The notes under the pieces are model-generated. The model was given only the letters and a program-made list of their open reading frames with translations. It ran no database searches and was not told the DNA's origin. A DNA stretch of 64,000 bases from NCBI GenBank assembly GCA_963828755.1, contig CAWHFY010000008.1, forward strand, positions 62,001-126,000. The letters are read 5' to 3'. This document shows positions 29,738-39,051 of this stretch, in pieces. The stretch is from WHSW01 sp963828755. GTDB taxonomy: Bacteria; Actinomycetota; Thermoleophilia; Solirubrobacterales; 70-9. The position numbers were made by a program, and so were the translations under genes. Within the stretch, counting starts at the first letter, position 1, and every line of letters begins with the position of its first letter.

Positions 29738-30887
29738 ATGGGCGACACAACCGAGGAAAGCCAGGACGGCGATTCGACGATCGGCGCCGCGCTCGGGCCG
29801 AAGCTGTTCAAGGCGATGAAGATCGCCCGCGAGGTGCTGCCCGGTGACAGCCGCTACGGCGACCCGCTCTCGACGACCGGAACCCAACCGCGCACGCTGG
29901 TCGCGCGCAAGCTGGGCGAGGCGGCGAAGCGCCGCCCGGGGATCCTCAAGGAGGCCGGCCTCTCGGCGCTGCAGGTATGGGAGGCGGTGTCTGAGTCCGA
30001 GGAATCGAAGCTCGGCGACGACCGGCTCGCGATCGCGTTCACCGACCTGGTCGGTTTCTCCGACTGGGCGCTCGAAGCCGGCGACGACCTGTCGCTCGAG
30101 CTGCTGCGCGAGGTCGCCGAGGCGATCGAGGCCCCGGTGGTCGAGTGCGGCGGCGAGGTCGTGAAGCGCCTGGGGGACGGGATGATGGCCGTCTTCGGCG
30201 ACCCCGATGCCGCGGTCGAGGCGCTGTTCGCGGGGCGCGAGCGCCTGCGTGGCGTCGAGGTCGGCGGGTACGTTCCCCGTATGCGCGCTGACCTGCACGT
30301 CGGCTCCCCGCGGCGACTCGCCGACGACTACCTCGGCGTCGACGTCAACATCGCGGCCCGGATCGCCGAGAGGGCTTCGGCGGACGAGCTGCTCGTCTCC
30401 GGCGACGCGCTCGAGGAGCTCGACCGACGGGATCGCCGCGAAGAAGAAGCTGATCTTCCGCGCCAAGGGCGTGCCGCGCGATGTCACCGCCTACTCGCTG
30501 AGAGGCGAAATGAGCGACGAGCCGGAGATCATCGACGAGTCGGCGATCGCCGACGACGAGCGCGCCGTGGTCCGCCGCGGCTCGGTCGACCTGATGCAGG
30601 TGCCGCGGCTGCTCGGCGGGGCGCTCGCCGACATTCGCACGATCGCCGAGGGGATGGCGACGCTGCCGAAGCTGCTGATCGCACTGGACGGGATCCAGGG
30701 CAAGGTCGAGTCGCTCGACCACGAGGTGAAGCAGATGCGCGCCGCGGTCGAGGCCATGGGCGGCGACGTCGGCGAGCTGCGCGACGGCATCGACCGGCTC
30801 GAGCCGCACCTCGAGGACGTCAGCAAGGTCGCGCACCCGCTCCGGCGCCTCAACGACTCACGCCGGCGCCGCGACTCGGGCGCGTGA
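29738..30887 (+). CDS. Class III adenylate/guanylate cyclase with C-terminal coiled coil (one +1 frame interruption)
   Basis: About 382 residues if read as one protein. The catalytic domain (about residues 95-250) has IAFTDLVGFSDWA (metal-binding Asp), EVVKRLGDGMMAVFGDPD (second metal region) and GVDVNIAARIAE (transition-state Asn and Arg). A slip near 30424 (CTCGAC-C-GAC) leads into AKKKLIFRAKG. From MSDEPEIIDE (ATG 30511) onwards the sequence is a helical, heptad-like region (IQGKVESLDHEVKQMRAAVE). This may be a fused domain or a separate overlapping gene. The stop overlaps the lipoprotein start. Confidence 0.7.
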
Positions 30888-31492
30888 GCCGGCGCTTCGC
30901 CGGGCTCGCGCTCGTCCTCCCGCGTGGCGCTCGCCGCCTGCGGCGGCTCCGATCCGAGCTCGTCGACCAGCTCGACCACGACGACGCCCGCGCCGCCGCC
31001 GAAGGAGACCCGCGAGGGCCTGCCAGATCGCCCGGAGCAGTGGACCCGCTACGTCAACGAGCGCGGCGGCTACGCGCTGCTCCTGCCGCGCGGCTGGGAG
31101 GGCGAGCGCGACGGGCCGCAGACCCTGATCCGCTCCTTCGACCGCCTGGTCGCGATCTCCATCGCGCCGGACCGCTCGGCCGCGGCGGCCGAGACGCCGA
31201 TCGAGGACTACGCGACCAACACCGCCGAGCGCCTGCGCGGGTTCGAGCACGGCTTCGAGCCGGAGGGCACGCGTCGCTTCCCCGGCCACTACGAGGCGGT
31301 CGACGTCTACGGGACCGGGAGGTCGCGCGACGGCGTCGAGCAGCGGGTCTCGGTGATCGTCCTGCGCCGTGACGAGCTCGCGACGAGTCATCGCCGTGGT
31401 CGCCGCGAACGCGAAGCCGGCGGCGAAGGAGTCGATGCGCCTGGCTCGCAAGGTCGTCGCAACGATCCGCACCCGGCCCCGCGCGCCCCTGA
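30884..31492 (+). CDS. Putative lipoprotein, LpqN/PsbP-like (two, possibly three, +1 frame interruptions)
   Basis: About 201 residues. The start GTG overlaps the upstream stop. After a slip near 30919 the lipobox LAAC-GGS appears, followed by a Ser/Thr-rich linker. A compact domain begins QWTRYVNERGGYALLLPRGWEG with AISIAPDRSAA and GFEPEGTRRFPGHYEAVDVYG. A slip near 31385 restores VIAVVAANAKPAAKE. The end is uncertain: TGA 31490-31492 fits one more extra C at about 31487, otherwise the frame runs into pyrE. Many slips in a short gene lower the certainty. Confidence 0.6.
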
Positions 31493-31554
31493 CCCGCCGA
31501 CTTTCATCTGAACCACACTCAGGGGTGGCTGAGATGAAACTCGCGGCGGAGTGG

Positions 31555-32058
31555 CTAGCGGTCGGGGCGCTCCGGGTAGATCTCGTCGATCGTGACCAGG
31601 GCATCGAACGGGCCGCCGATCGCTGCGGCGATCGCGTCGGTGCCACCGGCGAGGCGATCGACGACGCAGGCGCCGCCGACGATCTCGAGCCCCTGCTCGC
31701 GGATCTGCTCGACCGCGGCGACGGTCGAGCCGCCGGTGGTCACCGTGTCCTCGACCACGAACACCTTCGTCCCGGCCTCGACCGGGCCCTCGACCATCCG
31801 CTGCAGCCCGTGCGCCTTGGTCTCCTTGCGGACGAAGAAGCCGACCAGCCCGCTGCCCTGCGGCACCGCGATCGCGGCGCAGGCGAGCGGGATCGCCGCC
31901 ATCACCGGGCCGCCGACCGCCTCGGCGCCCGCCGCGACCGCGGCGTCGGCGAGCAGCTCGCCGGCGGCGCGAAATCCCTCGGGGCGCAGCAGCGCCCGGC
32001 GCGCGTCGACGTAGTACTGCGCCGTCTGCCCGCTCGAGAGCACGACCTCGCCGAGCAC
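31555..32058 (-). CDS. pyrE: Orotate phosphoribosyltransferase
   Basis: Converts orotate plus PRPP to OMP in pyrimidine synthesis. The PRPP-binding motif VFVVEDTVTTGGS is clear (acidic pair followed by TTGGS), as are SSGQTAQYYVDARRALL and GGPVMAAIPLA. GTG 32058 gives 167 residues, about 15-20 shorter at the N-terminus than usual. The same frame upstream encodes QTLVEELREHALV, which fits the family, but has no normal start codon before meeting the LD-transpeptidase stop, so the real start may use a rare codon or be hidden by a sequence error. Confidence 0.88.
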   Translation of the reverse strand: MLGEVVLSSGQTAQYYVDARRALLRPEGFRAAGELLADAAVAAGAEAVGGPVMAAIPLACAAIAVPQGSGLVGFFVRKETKAHGLQRMVEGPVEAGTKVFVVEDTVTTGGSTVAAVEQIREQGLEIVGGACVVDRLAGGTDAIAAAIGGPFDALVTIDEIYPERPDR

Positions 32059-32101
32059 GAGCGCGTGCTCGCGCAGCTCCTCGACCAGGGTCTGCTTCGC
32101 G

Positions 32102-33142
32102 TTAGCGATAGACGTACATCTTGTCCCCGAGATCGATCCAGTTGTAGATGAAGATCGAGTCGGGGATCGGGTTGCGGATGCAGCCGTGGCTGGCCGGGTA
32201 GGGCGGCACGTCGTGATAGCCGTGGGTCGCCTCGCCGCGGTTGTAATAGATCGAGTAGTACATCCCGAGCGAGTTGAAGCCCGGGTCCTTGCGATAGAAC
32301 GTGTAGCCGCCCTGGTCGGACGGGGTGGCCGCCGCGCCGGTCGAGACGTGGAAGGTGTAGACCGGCTCGCCGTCCTTGACGAGCGACATCACCTGCTTGG
32401 AGATGTCGACCTCGACGTGCTTGCCGGCGCCCGGGTACTTGGGCTTGAAGGCGCCCTTGCCCTCGGCGAGCAGCTTGAAGATCGTCGGGTTGGCGTTGAA
32501 GATCCGCTCCATCCCGTTGACCTTGCGGAAGGCCATCACGGCGCGCTCCGTGTGCGAGCCGTAGTTGTGCTTGTCGGTGTCGTAGTAGCCCTCCTTGCGC
32601 AGGAGGTCGTTGAAGAGCTCGACCGCCGGGCCGCGATCACCCGGATCGAGGTCGATGTACTTGATCCCGAACTTGCCCGACTTCGCCAGCCCGCCGGCCT
32701 GCTGGGCGGTCGCCGGCTTGCTCGCCCGGGCGCGGTAGTGGCCCGGCTCGAGGAGCGGCTTCGAGCGCAGCTTGACGCGGCCGAAGTTCTTGCCCTTGAC
32801 CTGGCGCACGTAGCCGTTGCGCTTCGCGACCGTGTCGCCACCGGCGCCGAGGCGGACCTCGATCTTCTGGTGGGGGACGAACGGCCTCACGGTGCCCACC
32901 ACGGTCACCCGGTCGCCGACCTTGGCCTTGCCGCCCTTGAGGCCCTTGAGCTTGAGCTTGATCTTGGCCGGGGCGGGGCTGGGGTCGGTCTGCCCGTCCC
33001 CGCCCGGACCACCCGGGGCCGCGTTGCCGACACCGGCGGCCGTGGCCGCGGGCGGGGCGTCTTGCGCGAGCGCGAGAGCCGGGAATAGGAGCATGGCGAT
33101 CGTCGCCAGCACCCCTGCGGCGACCTGGGAGAGCGTCTTCAC
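32102..33142 (-). CDS. Secreted L,D-transpeptidase (YkuD) with peptidoglycan-binding domain
   Basis: 346 residues from GTG 33142. A signal peptide spans about 1-27 (ending ALALAQ). A beta-rich region has KVGDRVTVVGTVRPF. The PG_binding_1 domain contains DPGDRGPAVELFNDLLRKEGYY. The YkuD catalytic domain ends in the motif HDVPPYPASHGCIRNP (His plus SHGC-R with catalytic Cys). It forms 3-3 cross-links or attaches proteins to peptidoglycan outside the membrane. An in-frame ATG at 33208 would place 22 residues before the signal and is less likely. Confidence 0.9.
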   Translation of the reverse strand: MKTLSQVAAGVLATIAMLLFPALALAQDAPPAATAAGVGNAAPGGPGGDGQTDPSPAPAKIKLKLKGLKGGKAKVGDRVTVVGTVRPFVPHQKIEVRLGAGGDTVAKRNGYVRQVKGKNFGRVKLRSKPLLEPGHYRARASKPATAQQAGGLAKSGKFGIKYIDLDPGDRGPAVELFNDLLRKEGYYDTDKHNYGSHTERAVMAFRKVNGMERIFNANPTIFKLLAEGKGAFKPKYPGAGKHVEVDISKQVMSLVKDGEPVYTFHVSTGAAATPSDQGGYTFYRKDPGFNSLGMYYSIYYNRGEATHGYHDVPPYPASHGCIRNPIPDSIFIYNWIDLGDKMYVYR

Positions 33143-33214
33143 GCCGGGAATTGAAGCAGGCGCGCGCGACGGCAGGCGCGCGCGACAGCGGGCGCGCGAC
33201 GGGCCCAAGCGTGG

Positions 33215-34051
33215 CTAGCTGGTGACCAGCAGGGTGAACGCGATCGCGTTGTTGAACGCGTGCACGGCGATGTTCGACCAGAGCGAGTCGGTGCGTTCAT
33301 AGACGCCAGCGAGGACGAGCCCGAGCAGGGTCAACTGCGCCCCGGCGATCAGGTTCGCGTCGCTGAGGTGGACGGCGCCGAACAGCAGCGCGGAGATCAG
33401 CCCGGCAGCCCAGAACGGCAGCCGGCTGCGCAGCCCGGCGAAGAAGAAGCCGCGAAAGAAGATCTCCTCGCAAAACGGCGCCACGACGACGATCAGCAGC
33501 CCGGCGACGATCGCGGCGATCGTGCTGCTGTCGAACCCGAGCTGGTCGGCGACGTCGCTCTGCTCGGGATCGCCGAGAACCAACACGATCGCGATCACGG
33601 CGACGAAGTAGATGGCGTACCCGGCGACTGCGACCTTGATCCAGCCGGGGTTCGGGCGCCGCAGCCCGAGCGCCTTGAACGGTCTGGCCTCACCGCGCCG
33701 GCGGGCGATCCAGAACGCGACGCCGACCAGCGCCAGCTCGAGCAGCGCCTGGCTGGCGAGCGTCACGTCGATGCCCTCCGCTCCGGTGATCGGGTAGATC
33801 AGCAGGCCGCCGACGATCAGCACGCCGATTACGCCGATGATCCCGAGCAGGCCGTCGGCGGGGCCCCAGCTCGGGCGCCGGAACCGGCTGCGCTGCGGCC
33901 CAGCGGGCGGCGGCGAGCTTCCCGGTGGCGGCGCGCTCAGCGGCGGGGTGGTGGGCGGTGGCGGCTGGCTGGTCGCGCCGGAGCCCGGCCCAGCGGGCGG
34001 CGGCGGCCCCGGTGGCGGCGGGCTGTCTGGGGTTTGGGGCTCGTCGCTCAA
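33215..34051 (-). CDS. CPBP family intramembrane glutamic endopeptidase (Abi/CAAX type)
   Basis: 278 residues. The first 65 are a Pro/Gly-rich cytoplasmic or linker tail (PPPPGPPPPAGPG). About seven TM helices follow. Motifs: VVAPFCEEIFFRGFFF (EE-x3-R), a GLRSRL loop, ALLFGAVHLSD (conserved His) and HAFNNAIAF. Family members cleave membrane or prenylated proteins. The TTG start overlaps the HAD stop (TTGA), so the pair is translationally coupled. Confidence 0.85.
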   Translation of the reverse strand: MSDEPQTPDSPPPPGPPPPAGPGSGATSQPPPPTTPPLSAPPPGSSPPPAGPQRSRFRRPSWGPADGLLGIIGVIGVLIVGGLLIYPITGAEGIDVTLASQALLELALVGVAFWIARRRGEARPFKALGLRRPNPGWIKVAVAGYAIYFVAVIAIVLVLGDPEQSDVADQLGFDSSTIAAIVAGLLIVVVAPFCEEIFFRGFFFAGLRSRLPFWAAGLISALLFGAVHLSDANLIAGAQLTLLGLVLAGVYERTDSLWSNIAVHAFNNAIAFTLLVTS

Positions 34052-34677
34052 GGCCGCAGGAATCGCTCGATCTCGGCGAGCGAGGCTATCGGTCCGTCGT
34101 CGCGATCGATCAGGACGGCCTCGATCCCGGCCGCGCGCGCTCCGGCGAGGTCCTCTTCGGGCGTGTCGCCAACGTGCAGCGCCTCCGCAGGGTCGCAGCC
34201 GGCGAGCTCGAGCGCGGCGGCGAAGATCGCCGGGTCGGGCTTGCGGGCGCCGACCGCGGCCGAGGTGACGACGCCGTCGAGCACCGGCGCCAGACCGCAG
34301 CGCTCGAGCACCTCGCCAAGGGCATAGTCCCAGTTCGAGACGCAGATCAGGGTCAGCCCGCTCTCGCGCAGCGCGGTGAGCGCCGGGGCGGCATCGGGGT
34401 AAGCGCGGAAGCGGATCGCGCTCATCATCGTCGCGACGTCGACCTCGCGGCCGAGCTCGCGGCTGAGCAGCGCTGCGCACTCGCGCCGCAACCGCGCGAG
34501 CGACGCCGGGTCGCGCGCCTCGTGGGCGTGCTCGCGGTAGTGGGCCATCTCGGCACGCATCGCCGCGACCACCCGCGGGCCCGGCTCGACCGCGAGCGCT
34601 GCGGCGAGCGGCTCCCACGGGGGCTCGAGCTCGACCAGGGTGCCGAGCGCGTCGAAGAACACCGCCTTGGTCGTCAC
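34048..34677 (-). CDS. HAD family hydrolase
   Basis: 209 residues. Motif I is AVFFDALGTLVE; the usual second Asp is Ala-Leu here (DALGT), as in some dehalogenase-like members. Motif II is ICVSNWDYAL, the motif III lysine is in GARKPDPAIF, and motif IV is LHVGDTPEEDLAGARAAG. Probably a small-molecule phosphatase. GTG start at 34677; a hairpin of family A lies directly upstream. Confidence 0.82.
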   Translation of the reverse strand: MTTKAVFFDALGTLVELEPPWEPLAAALAVEPGPRVVAAMRAEMAHYREHAHEARDPASLARLRRECAALLSRELGREVDVATMMSAIRFRAYPDAAPALTALRESGLTLICVSNWDYALGEVLERCGLAPVLDGVVTSAAVGARKPDPAIFAAALELAGCDPAEALHVGDTPEEDLAGARAAGIEAVLIDRDDGPIASLAEIERFLRP

Positions 34678-34697
34678 GTTGTGAGGTGGAGCGAAGC

Positions 34698-34730
34698 GAA
34701 GCCGAGCCGCGCCGCCGCTGAGGCGCCTTT
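34698..34730. repeat. Hairpin, family A copy 1
   Basis: GAAGCCGA (34698-34705) is followed 3 nt later by stem GCGCC (34709-34713), loop GCCGCTGA (34714-34721), stem GGCGC (34722-34726) and CTTT. It lies between the divergent HAD and mscS genes. Related copies are at 35528-35564 and 55282-55310. Confidence 0.6.
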
Positions 34731-34746
34731 CATCGGCCAAGACTGG

Positions 34747-34752
34747 CAGGAT
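34747..34752 (+). promoter_or_regulatory. -10-like hexamer for a leaderless start (CAGGAT)
   Basis: CAGGAT ends 7 nt before ATG 34760 of the MscS gene. Confidence 0.35.
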
Positions 34753-34759
34753 CGATGCC

Positions 34760-35524
34760 ATGGAAGAGAGCTTCTGGCAGTCCAACGGAGACTGGATCAG
34801 CGCCCTGATCACGCTCGCGGTCGCCTTCGCGGTGGCGTTCGTGGTCGACCGGTTCGTGATCGCGCGGGCGACCCGGGTCGCATCGAAGGTCAGCGACACG
34901 AGCGTCTCGCGGGCGACGGCGACCCGGCTGCGGATGGTGCGCAGGCTCGTGTTCGCCGCGATCATCGTGATCGGGCTCGGGATCGCGCTCAGCCAGTTCG
35001 ACAAGCTCAACAAGCTCGCGAACGCGGTGCTGGCCTCGAGCGCGGTGGTCGGCCTCGTGCTCGGCTTCGCGGCGCAGAAGATCCTGGCCAATCCGCTCGC
35101 CGGCATTCTGCTCGCGATCTCGCAGCCGATCCGGATCGGCGACACGGTGACGATCGAGGACGAGACCGGCCGCGTCGACGACCTGACCCTGTCGCACACC
35201 TTCATCGACACCGGCGACGGGCGCCTGGTGATCGTTCCGAACGAGACCGTGGTCACGAACGTGGTCGTCAACCGCTCGACCGGGAACCTGAACGCGCCGG
35301 TCGTGGCGTCGCTCTGGGTGCCCCCGGACGCCGACCTCTCCGCCGTCCGCGAGGCGCTCTCGCGGCTCGAGCCGTCGCAGGTCGACGTCGCCGAGGTGAC
35401 CACCGACGGGGTCCGGATCGAGGTCCACGGTCCGCGCCGCCCGGGAGGCACCCGCGCCTCCGGCGAGGAGGCGGCGCTTCGGGAGCGCGCGCAACGCGCC
35501 CTTCGCGAGGCTGGAGTGCTGTGA
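34760..35524 (+). CDS. MscS family small-conductance mechanosensitive channel
   Basis: 254 residues. Three TM helices (about 12-32, 55-77, 85-110). The pore helix region reads LASSAVVGLVLGFAAQKILANPLAGILLA, with the Gly/Ala packing pattern. The beta domain starts IRIGDTVTIEDETGRVDDLTLSHTFI and VIVPNETVVTNVV. It releases solutes under hypo-osmotic stress. The stop TGA is embedded in a family A hairpin element. Confidence 0.9.
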   Translation: MEESFWQSNGDWISALITLAVAFAVAFVVDRFVIARATRVASKVSDTSVSRATATRLRMVRRLVFAAIIVIGLGIALSQFDKLNKLANAVLASSAVVGLVLGFAAQKILANPLAGILLAISQPIRIGDTVTIEDETGRVDDLTLSHTFIDTGDGRLVIVPNETVVTNVVVNRSTGNLNAPVVASLWVPPDADLSAVREALSRLEPSQVDVAEVTTDGVRIEVHGPRRPGGTRASGEEAALRERAQRALREAGVL

Positions 35525-35527
35525 GGC

Positions 35528-35564
35528 GAAGCCGAACGCGCGCCGCCGTTGAGGCGCTTTTGTT
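35528..35564 (+). terminator. Hairpin, family A copy 2, likely terminator of mscS
   Basis: GAAGCCGA (35528-35535), stem GCGCC (35540-35544), loop GCCGTTGA (35545-35552), stem GGCGC (35553-35557), then TTTTGTT. The T run makes it a credible intrinsic terminator four nt after the mscS stop. The loop is the same as in the copy at 55298-55305. Confidence 0.6.
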
Positions 35565-35605
35565 GCAGGCCGGCTGAGCGCGCTCGGTACCCTTACCGGT
35601 TCGCC

Positions 35606-37712
35606 ATGACTGCACGTCAGCGCAGACGACACCGCCGTTCGCAGGGGAGCTCGGTCGGTAAGAAGGTCCTGCTCGTCTTCGTCGGGTTGTTCGCCGTGAT
35701 CGCGAGTCGCCCTCGGTGGCGGCGTGATCTGGGTTCTCAACGTCGCCGCCGACGCACCGGACATCGACACCCTGAAGCCGGCCGACAGCGGCTCGAACAC
35801 GCAGATCTTCGCCGCCGACGGCACCAGCCTCGGCTACGTCCAGTCCGACATCCTGCGCACCCCGGTCGCCCTCGACGAGATCCCCGAGCGCCTCCAGAAG
35901 GCCACCATCGCGATCGAGGACGAGCACTTCTACGACCACGGCGGGGTCGACTACAGCGCGATCATCCGCGCTGCGGTCGAGAACTTCGAGGCCGGCGAGG
36001 TCAAGCAGGGCGCCTCGACGATCACCCAGCAGCTCGTCCGCAACCTCTACATCCGCGATCCGAGGGACACGATCGAGCGGAAGATCAAAGAGGCGAAGAT
36101 GGCGATGCAGTACGAGGACGAGTACACGAAGAACCAGATCCTCAACCAGTACCTGAACACCGCCTCATACGGGACCAACAACGGCAAGACCGCGGTCGGG
36201 GTCGAGGCCGCCTCGCAGGTCTACTTCGACAAGGACGTCGCCGACCTCAACATCGGCGAGGCGGCGCTGCTCGCCGGCCTCCCCCAGGCGCCCACCGACT
36301 ACAACCCGTTCATCAACCCGAAGGGCGCCAAGCAGCGCCGCAACGAGGTGCTCGCGGCGATGCGCGACCAGGGCTACATCACCCCGGCGACCTACGACAA
36401 GATCACTTCCCGGGGGCTCGGGCTGCACCGCGGCTACCACTACGAGCAGCGCTCGCAGCAGTACTTCTTCGACTTCGTCCAGCAGGAGCTGATCGACAAG
36501 TACGGGGTCGCGACGGCGCGCGACGGCGGGCTCAAGGTCTATACGACGCTCGACCCGGCCCTGCAGGCGGTCGCCGAGCAGGCGATCGCGGCACACCCGG
36601 TCACCGGTGCCGCCGAGGCGCTGGTCTCGACCGACGTCGACACCGGCGAGATCATCGCGATGGCCTCCTCGTCCTCGTATGAGGACAGCCAGTTCAACCT
36701 GGCCGCCCAGGGCCGCCGCCAGCCGGGCTCCTCGTTCAAGCCCTACGCGCTGACGGCCGCGGTTGCGCAGGGCATCGACCCCGACTCGACCTACTACCCG
36801 GCGCCGAGCACGATCAGCATCCCGCAGGGAATCGGCGCCGCGCCGTGGGTCGTGAGCGGCGGCTTCGGCGGCACGATCAGCCTGCGCCAGGCGACCGCCA
36901 ACTCCGTCAACACGGTCTACGCCCAGCTCGTCACCGACATCGGCCCTGAGGCGATGGACGACATGGCGAAGAAGATGGGCGTGACCTCACCGCTCCACAA
37001 CTACCCCTCCGAGGTGCTCGGCACCGCGGACGTCACGGTGCTCGATCAGTCGAACGGCTTCGCGACGCTCGCCAGCGGCGGTGTCCACCACGACCCGACC
37101 GCGATCCAGAAGGTCGTCTTTCCCGACGGCGAGGTCGACGAGCCCGAGCATCCCGAGGGCAACCGGGTGATCTCCGACGGAGTCGCCTACACGGTCGCCG
37201 ACGTGATGAAGGGGACGCTCGACTACGGGACCGCCGTCGGCCACGACATCCAGTGCCCGGCGGCCGGCAAGACCGGAACCACCGAGGCGCAGGCCGACGC
37301 GTGGTTCGTCGGCTACACGCCGCACGTCTCGACCGCGGTCTGGGTCGGGAACCCGGACTCGCGCCAGCCGATGCCTGGGTACGGCGCGGATCTCGCCGCC
37401 CCGATCTGGCACGACTACATGACGGTCGCGGCGGCGAAGCCATGCGACGACTTCCCGGAACCGCAGAACCCGGCCGACCTCTCCTCGTACTCGAGCTCGC
37501 ACACCGACAGCTACGCCAGCTCGACGACCACCACCGACGGCTACGACACGACGACGCCGACCACGACGACGCCGGACGGCACCGGCAACGGGACCGGGAC
37601 GGGGACGGGCAACACGAACGGCTACGACCCGGACCTCTACGCGCCGGGCGCGGGCCAGGACCCGGCCCCGACGCCGAACACCGGCGGGGCCGGCGGCGTC
37701 GATCCGAACTAG
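35606..37712 (+). CDS. Class A penicillin-binding protein (transglycosylase/transpeptidase; one +1 frame interruption)
   Basis: About 701 residues. A basic N-terminus and one TM helix (VLLVFVGLFAVIA) are split from the rest by a +1 slip at 35705. The glycosyltransferase domain has ATIAIEDEHFYDHGGVDY and KQGASTITQQLVRNLY. The transpeptidase domain has SSFKPYALTAAV (SxxK), SVN (in ANSVNTVYAQL) and KTGTT. A Thr/Gly-rich 90-residue tail ends the protein (STTTTDGYDTTTPTTTT), probably reaching into the wall. It polymerises and cross-links peptidoglycan. The start ATG is 35606. Confidence 0.92.
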
Positions 37713-37751
37713 CGCCGCGCCGCCGCGCCGCCGGCGCGGTTCAATGTCCGC

Positions 37752-38774
37752 GTGATCGGTGAGTTCGAGCTGATCGCGGCGATCCGCGACCGGATCGCCG
37801 CGGCCGGGGCGCCGCAGGCGCTCGGCGGCGCTGATCCTCGGCAGCGGCGACGACGCCGCGATCACCCGCCGGGACCTGGCCGCGGTGACCAGCGTCGACG
37901 CCCTGATCGAGGGCGTCCACTTTCGGGTGCCGCCGTTCTCACCGAGCCAGGTCGGTCGCAAGGCGCTCGCGGTGGCACTCTCGGACCTGGCGGCGATGGG
38001 CGCCGAGCCCGGGCGAGGCCTACGTCCAGCTCGGGGTTCCCGCCGACCGCGGCGAGGACGAGTTGCTCGAGCTCGCCGGCGGGCTGGCCGACCTCGCCGC
38101 CGAGCAGCGGGTCGTGGTCGCCGGCGGCGACGTGACCGCGGCGCCGGTGCTCCTGGTCGCGGTGACCGTGGTGGGCCAGGGCGAGCCTGCCCGGCTGGTG
38201 CGCCGCGCCGGCGCGGCGCCGGGTGATCTGGTCGTCGTCACGGGCGAGCTCGGCGGGGCCGCCGCGGGGCTCGCCCTGCTCGAGCATCCGGAGCTTTCGG
38301 GGGCGTTGGCCGAGCCGGTCGCCGCGGCGCTGCGGCGCCGCCAGCTCGAGCCGGTACCGCGGCTGGCGGCGGGCCGTGCGCTCGCCGCGGCCGGGGCGAG
38401 CGCCATGATCGACCTCAGCGACGGGCTCGGCGCCGACGCGGGCCACCTCGCGGATGCCGGCGGGGTCGGGTTCGCGATCGCGCTCGAGCGAGTGCCGATC
38501 CAGGGTGGCGTCGCCGAGGTCGCGGCCGCAGTCGGCGCTGACAGCTTCGACCTCGCCGCGGCCGGGGGCGAGGACTACGAGCTGCTGGCGACGATCGCGC
38601 CGGAGCGCTTCGAGGCGGCGGCGCAGGCCGTCGCCGCGACCGGCGTCTCGCTGACGACGGTCGGCGAGGTGACCGGAGGCGATTCGGTTCGGCTCAGCGA
38701 CCGCGGGGCTGACCGACCGCCCGCAGGCTTCGATCAGCTGCGCTCGACGGCAAGTGCCCGGCGACCCCGCTTGA
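37752..38774 (+). CDS. thiL: Thiamine-monophosphate kinase (two or three +1 frame interruptions)
   Basis: Phosphorylates thiamine phosphate to thiamine diphosphate. Segments: the N-terminal GEFELIAAIRDRI, LILGSGDDAA after the slip near 37830, VTSVDALIEGVHF, ALAVALSDLAAMGAEP, then after a slip near 38013 GEAYVQLGVPA, VAGGDVTAAPVLLVAVTV, MIDLSDGLGADAGHLA and GGEDYELL. The C-terminus should lie near PAGFDQLRS (38730). A third slip to the TGA at 38772-38774 is assumed, since the unslipped frame would cover the whole FlgM-like gene. GTG start 37752. Confidence 0.88.
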
Positions 38775-38994
38775 CCAAGTGGAGCTTGCTCAGGATCGCC
38801 CCTGCGACCGCGTCCGCGTCAACGTCGTACCGGTTGAGTGCGATATCCCGCTTCAACTTCTTCAACCTTCCTCTGTCTTCCGCCGGATCGGCAACCTCGC
38901 GGTTCTCCCAGGCGGCTTCGGACCGCTCCGCGTTGCTCTTCACACTCACGGGATCGACGGGGCGAAAGCGCAGCGCGACCGTTCGCGCGTCCAC
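38734..38994 (-). CDS. FlgM-like (anti-sigma-28 family) small protein
   Basis: 86 residues. The C-terminal half, LKKLKRDIALNRYDVDADAVAGAIL, resembles the conserved FlgM signature (short helix, xIxxGxYxVDxxxVAxxIL). The N-terminal half is polar and probably disordered, also typical of FlgM. FlgM binds sigma-28, but no flagellar gene or sigma factor is in the window. The 3' end overlaps the probable thiL end by about 40 nt on the other strand. Confidence 0.45.
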   Translation of the reverse strand: MDARTVALRFRPVDPVSVKSNAERSEAAWENREVADPAEDRGRLKKLKRDIALNRYDVDADAVAGAILSKLHLVKRGRRALAVERS

Positions 38995-39051
38995 CTAAAC
39001 GGTCGTCCGATCCCCGGGTGGGAGCCCTTGTGCCCGCCTGGGGGGCGGCCC

